Below are positions 60,794-64,000 of a stretch of 64,000 nt of DNA, one piece after another. The first letter of the stretch is position 1; each line of letters opens with the position of its first letter. The translations under genes and the position numbers were made by a program. Under the pieces are notes generated by a model. The model ran no database searches. It saw nothing but the letters and a program-made list of their open reading frames with translations, and was not told the origin of the DNA. Origin of the DNA: Streptomyces diastatochromogenes (lineage in GTDB: Bacteria > Actinomycetota > Actinomycetes > Streptomycetales > Streptomycetaceae); NCBI RefSeq assembly GCF_002242805.1, contig NZ_MCGQ01000020.1, forward strand, positions 186,227-250,226, in the 5' to 3' direction.

Positions 60794-60845
60794 TCTTGAA
60801 AACCGTCGTGGCGCGAGTCACCGTGGGTTCAAATCCCACACCCAC
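60794..60845. repeat. attR: attR: 52 bp copy of tRNA-Ser 3' part
   Basis: Identical to 57064-57115 and lacking the 5' half of the tRNA, so it is not a functional gene. It marks the right end of the element. Confidence 0.92.
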
Positions 60846-60857
60846 AGTGTAGTTGAG

Positions 60858-60890
60858 CGGCCCCGGACCGGGCGAACCGGTCCGGGGCCG
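60858..60890 (+). terminator. Stranded original terminator of tRNA-Ser
   Basis: CGGCCCCGGACCGG (60858-60871) pairs perfectly over 14 bp with CCGGTCCGGGGCCG (60877-60890) around a 5-base loop, 12 bases after attR. It would have ended the tRNA transcript before integration. Confidence 0.82.
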
Positions 60891-61082
60891 TTGCTGTTGG
60901 CCCAGGGGAGGGGCATTTCCGGTTCCGGCCTGTGCGCGTCACATGATCCGGGCGCGGTGACGGCACTGTCCCGAGTCCGTGACACAGGCTGCTGTGGTGG
61001 TGCGGTGCGCGCGGGGAGGGCGTTACGGTCCGGATCCGGGTGCGGCCGGTCGGGCCGCCCGTGACCAGGGGGGACGTCCCAC

Positions 61083-61754
61083 ATGAATGCCCATCGCCTC
61101 AGACCCGTCGTCGTCGCGCTCTCGGCCGTCGCGCTGGCCGCCGTACTGACGGGATGCCAGGGGGACGACTCCGCCGCGGGGGCCTCCGGCGCGCCGAAGG
61201 CCGGGGCCACGGCCGGTTCGGCGACGCCGGGCACGGCAGGCGGCACCAGCAAGGGCACCGGCAAGGGAAGTGGCGAGGGCACCGGCTCCGGCTCCGGCTC
61301 CGGCTCCGGCAAGGGTGCCACCGCGGCCGCGACGCCCGCCGGCAAGGGCACCGGACCGGCCAAGACCGCGACGCCGGCCGCCGGCTGTGTCACCAAGGCG
61401 CCGGACCCGGACCACTACGACCCCGACGAGTTCGCCCTCTACCGCGTCGAGGAACTCCCCGGCAGCACCGGCAAGGTGAACCTCGTCATCCAGCACGGAG
61501 CCTGGGGATGCTCCGGCAAGGACAGTGACGGCAAGCCGTTCGTCGTCAGCGGTGAGGACAGCCGCTGGGCCATGGACCAGGCCGCGTACGTCACCGCCAC
61601 CAACCCCATCACCGGCAGCAGTACGAACCAGCGCATCGGCGTGGGGGAGCTGATGGACTGGGTCAAGGCGCACCCCGACTCCGGCCTGGTGTTCAAGTAC
61701 GAGGTGGGCGCCGACGGTTCCATCGACCGGCTGGAGCAGGTCTACACGCCGTAG
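61083..61754 (+). CDS. Lipoprotein of unknown function
   Basis: A 223-residue protein: signal peptide with lipobox VLTGC at about residue 24, a long low-complexity Gly/Ser/Thr/Lys/Ala linker (about 30-95), then a folded C-terminal domain with two cysteines (GCVTKAP and AWGCSGKD) and a WAMDQAAYV / LMDWVKAHPDSG pair of helices. Such lipoproteins are common in Streptomyces and unassigned. Its last 13 bases overlap the convergent prim-pol gene. Confidence 0.75.
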   Translation: MNAHRLRPVVVALSAVALAAVLTGCQGDDSAAGASGAPKAGATAGSATPGTAGGTSKGTGKGSGEGTGSGSGSGSGKGATAAATPAGKGTGPAKTATPAAGCVTKAPDPDHYDPDEFALYRVEELPGSTGKVNLVIQHGAWGCSGKDSDGKPFVVSGEDSRWAMDQAAYVTATNPITGSSTNQRIGVGELMDWVKAHPDSGLVFKYEVGADGSIDRLEQVYTP

Positions 61755-62644
61755 TCACCCCACGCCCCGCCCTGGTTCCCCTGCCCCGTCATCCGGGCCG
61801 CCGACGCGATCGTCGCGCGGGCCTCGTGTTCGGACAGGCCGGTGTGGACGGCCGCCTCGACCAGGGGGTCGAGCAGGGCGGGCCCGAGGCCGTTCTCGTA
61901 GGCGCGGCAGGCCGCCCAGAACAGGCGGGTGTTGCGCTGGCCCTCGTGCGCGGTCAGGACGAACTGGACCAGGCCGCGGCCGTGGTCGCCGGTCGGCGGC
62001 GCCGCAGGGTGCGCGGGTCGGGGCGGGGGCAGGAGCAGCCGTAGCAGGGCCGGTGGGCAGAGGGCGGGGGCGAGGTGCGCGGTGCCGGGCGCGGTGGCGT
62101 ACACGCCGTGGGCGGTGCGGGAGCCGGGGCCCACGAGGTAGCCGCCGGCGCCCCGGATGTCGATGCCGGGGGCGAGCCGGCTCGCCGAGTTGGGGACGAC
62201 GACGTCCGGCGGGCCGGTCAGCCACAGGTGACGGCCGCCGCTCGGGGTGAGGACGACGACCGTCTCGGGGATCGTGAACAGATGCCGCAGGGCCAGTTCG
62301 CGCAGCGCGGCCGAGGAGTCGGTGCCGGACTTGGTGTCCAGGTCGACGCCGATGAGGTGGTGCGGGGGCAGCCCGCAGGCGATGCCGTAGCCGGTGGCCC
62401 AGGGCGCGGCGGCGAACAGTTCGCGGATGCGGACAGGGTCGGTCGAGGCGTCGTACACACCGTGGCCGAAGCGGCCGCACTCGCCGTGGCAGGGCGGCCC
62501 CGCCGGTTCCGGGGCGTCGCGGTGCGGGGAGCGCAGGGCCGGGAGTTTCGTCCGGGACAGGGGGATGACCGCCAGCCCGCGTTCGGCGGCTGACAGGGCG
62601 TGTGCGAGGGCCAGCGTCGTGGCCTGCCGGTCGGTGGTGGCCAT
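61742..62644 (-). CDS. Bifunctional DNA primase/polymerase (prim-pol) domain protein
   Basis: A 300-residue protein with an intact-looking archaeo-eukaryotic primase fold: LIGVDLDTKSG (DxD metal pair), SGGRHLWLTGP (catalytic histidine) and GIDIRGAGGYLVGPGS (third acidic residue). A C-terminal helical region (about 215-300, RNTRLFWAACRAYENGL) resembles the PriCT-type helper. Such enzymes occur in plasmids and phages but are also chromosomal in Streptomyces. ATG 62644 follows GGAGGC. Confidence 0.85.
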   Translation of the reverse strand: MATTDRQATTLALAHALSAAERGLAVIPLSRTKLPALRSPHRDAPEPAGPPCHGECGRFGHGVYDASTDPVRIRELFAAAPWATGYGIACGLPPHHLIGVDLDTKSGTDSSAALRELALRHLFTIPETVVVLTPSGGRHLWLTGPPDVVVPNSASRLAPGIDIRGAGGYLVGPGSRTAHGVYATAPGTAHLAPALCPPALLRLLLPPPRPAHPAAPPTGDHGRGLVQFVLTAHEGQRNTRLFWAACRAYENGLGPALLDPLVEAAVHTGLSEHEARATIASAARMTGQGNQGGAWGDYGV

Positions 62645-63012
62645 GCCTCCATGTTCGTACTCGTGTTCGAAAAAGGGAAGAGGGGTCGGCGGCGACGCGC
62701 CCGGGGCGGGGAGATTGGCCGGAAATATGCCGGAACGATTCATCTCTTGTGGTGCTTGATGGGTGAAGGTCTGGCCTGTGTCGTGTTGTGACGTGAGATG
62801 ACCAAAGGTGGCGATGGGGGTTTATCGACTTGTCATCACGCTTGCGTGCGAATCGGGTCTTCCGGGGTGGTTCGCCGGGGATTCGGTGGGCAAGTCTGGA
62901 TGCGCGACGTCGTTCACGACAACCGAGGCGGTCGGCCAACTGCCTTGATACAAGCCGTACTTGACGCACCTTCGGCCTCAGTGTCGAGAGTGTTCCGTTC
63001 TGGAGGAACAAC
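62645..63012. other. Divergent intergenic region before curlin-like gene
   Basis: A 368-base gap. TTGACG at 62961-62966 is a possible -35 for the secreted-protein gene, without a good -10. GGAGGAAC lies directly before the ATG at 63013. No other gene or RNA is seen. Confidence 0.4.
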
Positions 63013-63324
63013 ATGGCAAGCATCCGTACCGCCCGCGTTCTCGCCGCCGTCTCCGCTCTCCCGCTCGCAGCCGCCCTCTTCTCCGGTGTCGCTGCCGCGG
63101 ACAACGGCGCCTTCGCGGACAACGGATCGAACGCCGGCGTGTCGAGCATCATCGGCAGCGGTGTCGGCCACGACAACAACGGAAACTCGTCCACCACCCA
63201 GCAGAACGCGGTCGGCTCCGGCGCCTCGAACCAGAGCAACACCGCACAGGTCAACGGCTCGGCCTGGACGGCCCTCCAGCAGGGCAACGAGAACGTCGCC
63301 GTCCACTTCACCCACCTGTGGTGA
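63013..63324 (+). CDS. Small secreted Asn/Gln/Ser-rich protein, curlin-like repeats
   Basis: A 103-residue protein: signal peptide (ARVLAAVSALPLAAALFSG) cleaved near VAAADN, leaving about 75 residues rich in Asn, Gly, Ser and Gln. The pattern STTQQNAVGSGASNQ and ALQQGNENVAV resembles curlin repeats (Q-x-G-x-x-N-x-A). No cysteine, so not disulfide-linked. It could form surface fibres or be a simple spacer protein. ATG 63013 follows GGAGGAACAAC. Confidence 0.75.
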   Translation: MASIRTARVLAAVSALPLAAALFSGVAAADNGAFADNGSNAGVSSIIGSGVGHDNNGNSSTTQQNAVGSGASNQSNTAQVNGSAWTALQQGNENVAVHFTHLW

Positions 63325-63384
63325 GCCGGGGTCGAGGTCCCTCTCGCTGAGGGCCCTCGCGGGGTGTGCTTCGGGGTCGTAACG

Positions 63385-63422
63385 CGTCTGCGCGGCGGTG
63401 CTTCGGTGCCGCCGCGCAGGCG
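63385..63422 (+). terminator. Strong terminator hairpin after curlin-like gene
   Basis: A 17 bp stem (63385-63401 with 63406-63422, three G-T pairs) closed by a cTTCGg tetraloop. Core arms CTGCGCGGCGG and CCGCCGCGCAG are perfect. Confidence 0.85.
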
Positions 63423-63470
63423 TTCTCCGGTGCGCGGTTCCGGAGCGGCCGACCTTGACACGGATCGGTA

Positions 63471-63487
63471 TCTGACGGACAGTCAGA
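63471..63487. promoter_or_regulatory. TetR-type operator upstream of acyl-CoA dehydrogenase
   Basis: TCTGAC (63471-63476) and GTCAGA (63482-63487) are perfect 6 bp arms around 5 bases. TTGACA at 63455-63460 lies just before, so a bound repressor would cover the promoter. TetR regulators of fatty-acid genes in actinobacteria often bind CTGAC-n-GTCAG dyads. Confidence 0.5.
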
Positions 63488-63526
63488 AACCGTCCTGTCA
63501 GGCAAGCGAGGCCGGGAGGGCCCGCC

Positions 63527-64000
63527 GTGCACCTCGCCCCCACCGAGCGGCAGCAGCGACTGCGCGCCGAACTCCGCGCCTACTTCCGGACCATGCTGCC
63601 CGAGGCGGGCGAACCCGCCGACGCGCGCGCTCTGTTGCGCCGCATCGGCGCCGACGGCTGGCTGGGACTCGGCTGGCCGGTCGAGTACGGCGGCCAGGGG
63701 CGGGGCGCGGACGAGCAGTTCGTGTTCTTCGACGAGGCGTACCGGGCCGGCGCCCCCGTCTCCATGGTCACGCTCAACACGGTCGGCCCCACGCTGATGA
63801 AGTACGGCAGTGAGCACCAGAAGGCCCACTTCCTGCCCCGGATCCTCTCCGGTGACCTGGTCTTCGCGATCGGCTACACCGAGCCCTCCGCCGGCACCGA
63901 CCTCGCCTCGCTGCGGACCCGGGCCGTACGGGAGGGCGACGGCTGGCGGATCGACGGGCAGAAGATCTTCACCTCGGGCGCCCAGCACGCCGACTGGATC
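63527..64000 (+). CDS. Acyl-CoA dehydrogenase, N-terminal part (runs off the window)
   Basis: The first 158 residues from GTG 63527, which follows GGGAGGG. Seen: the N-terminal helical domain, WPVEYGGQGRGADEQ, and the flavin-contacting YTEPSAGTDLASL followed by the beta domain (GWRIDGQKIFTSGAQHADW). FAD-dependent alpha-beta oxidation of an acyl-CoA, or a related desaturation; chain-length preference is unknown. The catalytic glutamate would lie beyond the edge. Confidence 0.9.
   Translation, partial: MHLAPTERQQRLRAELRAYFRTMLPEAGEPADARALLRRIGADGWLGLGWPVEYGGQGRGADEQFVFFDEAYRAGAPVSMVTLNTVGPTLMKYGSEHQKAHFLPRILSGDLVFAIGYTEPSAGTDLASLRTRAVREGDGWRIDGQKIFTSGAQHADWI

Larger units (their letters stand above)
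57064..60845. mobile_element. Decayed tRNA-Ser integrated element (AICE/plasmid-like)
   Basis: A 3.8 kb insertion between two 52 bp tRNA repeats. Contents: terminator, C-terminal integrase scrap, 5'-truncated GntR gene with a nonsense codon, broken ydcF-like gene, pentapeptide-repeat membrane protein, frameshifted membrane protein, and non-coding sequence. Much of 58950-60500 is clearly lower in GC than the flanking chromosome. No replication, transfer or excisionase gene remains, so it is presumably fixed. Confidence 0.88.
60352..61082. other. Right end of element and flank without genes
   Basis: Bases 60352-60793 hold no convincing gene but include the 21 bp repeat copy. attR follows at 60794-60845, then the old tRNA terminator (60858-60890), then the leader of the lipoprotein gene. 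Confidence 0.6.

Noticed and set aside
60794..60845. Second tRNA-Ser gene
   Set aside because: Only the 3' part is present, without the 5' acceptor strand or D-arm; it is attR.

Overview
The window is a high-GC actinobacterial chromosome segment, almost certainly Streptomyces. It has the sporulation pair ssgR-ssgA, a Rex-controlled cydA-cydB-cydCD cluster, ptpA, thiC, hisC, serS and pheA in an order that, from memory, matches the S. coelicolor SCO392x-SCO39xx block near oriC. Origin proximity is supported by the sequence itself: seven parS-like ParB sites (GTTTCACGTGAAAC, three exact and four with one mismatch) and ten exact DnaA boxes (TTGTCCACA or TTATCCACA) in intergenic clusters. Coding is dense, with many 1-4 base stop/start overlaps.

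Layout. 1-6.3 kb: end of a ferredoxin-reductase-like gene, NUDIX, LysR, the operon holin-like/ptpA/cystathionine lyase, cupin, small membrane protein, ssgR, ssgA. 6.3-15.4 kb: YibE/F membrane protein, TPP riboswitch with thiC, an unknown membrane protein, metallophosphoesterase, LacI regulator, hisC, cyclophilin-like protein. 15.5-21.7 kb: cytochrome bd oxidase and its fused CydCD exporter behind a Rex operator. 21.8-32.2 kb: HAD phosphatase, F420/flavin oxidoreductase, kptA, MerR, an alpha/beta-hydrolase-SDR fusion coupled to an M24 peptidase homologue, and a four-gene double ABC-2 exporter. 32.4-36.1 kb: tRNA-Ser(GCT), HAD phosphatase, serS, a DnaA-box region, pheA. 36.2-42.4 kb (minus strand): a copper-handling cluster with a DyP peroxidase, CopC-CopD fusion, PCu(A)C, Sco, YcnI and a membrane protein. 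42.6-57.0 kb: anti-sigma-type ATPase, acetyltransferase, secreted intradiol dioxygenase, CitG-like protein, MocR regulator, Xaa-Pro peptidase, GAF/PP2C phosphatase, a degenerate prim-pol protein, secreted protein, SEC-C protein, second ATPase, GDPD, HtrA protease. 57.0-60.9 kb: tRNA-Ser(TGA) carrying a 3.8 kb decayed integrated element bounded by a 52 bp direct repeat. 60.9-64 kb: lipoprotein, a second prim-pol protein, a small curlin-like secreted protein, and the start of an acyl-CoA dehydrogenase.

Most notable points. (1) Two inverted parS-like sites lie inside the TPP riboswitch of thiC and together form its extended 17 bp P3-region hairpin, so one DNA stretch can serve as a ParB-binding site and as an RNA stem. 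(2) parS sites also encode protein, including the first residues of CydCD. (3) The element in tRNA-Ser keeps only a scrap of integrase, a GntR gene with a nonsense codon, a deleted ydcF gene and two low-GC membrane-protein genes. It has supplied a new terminator to the tRNA, while the old one is stranded beyond attR.
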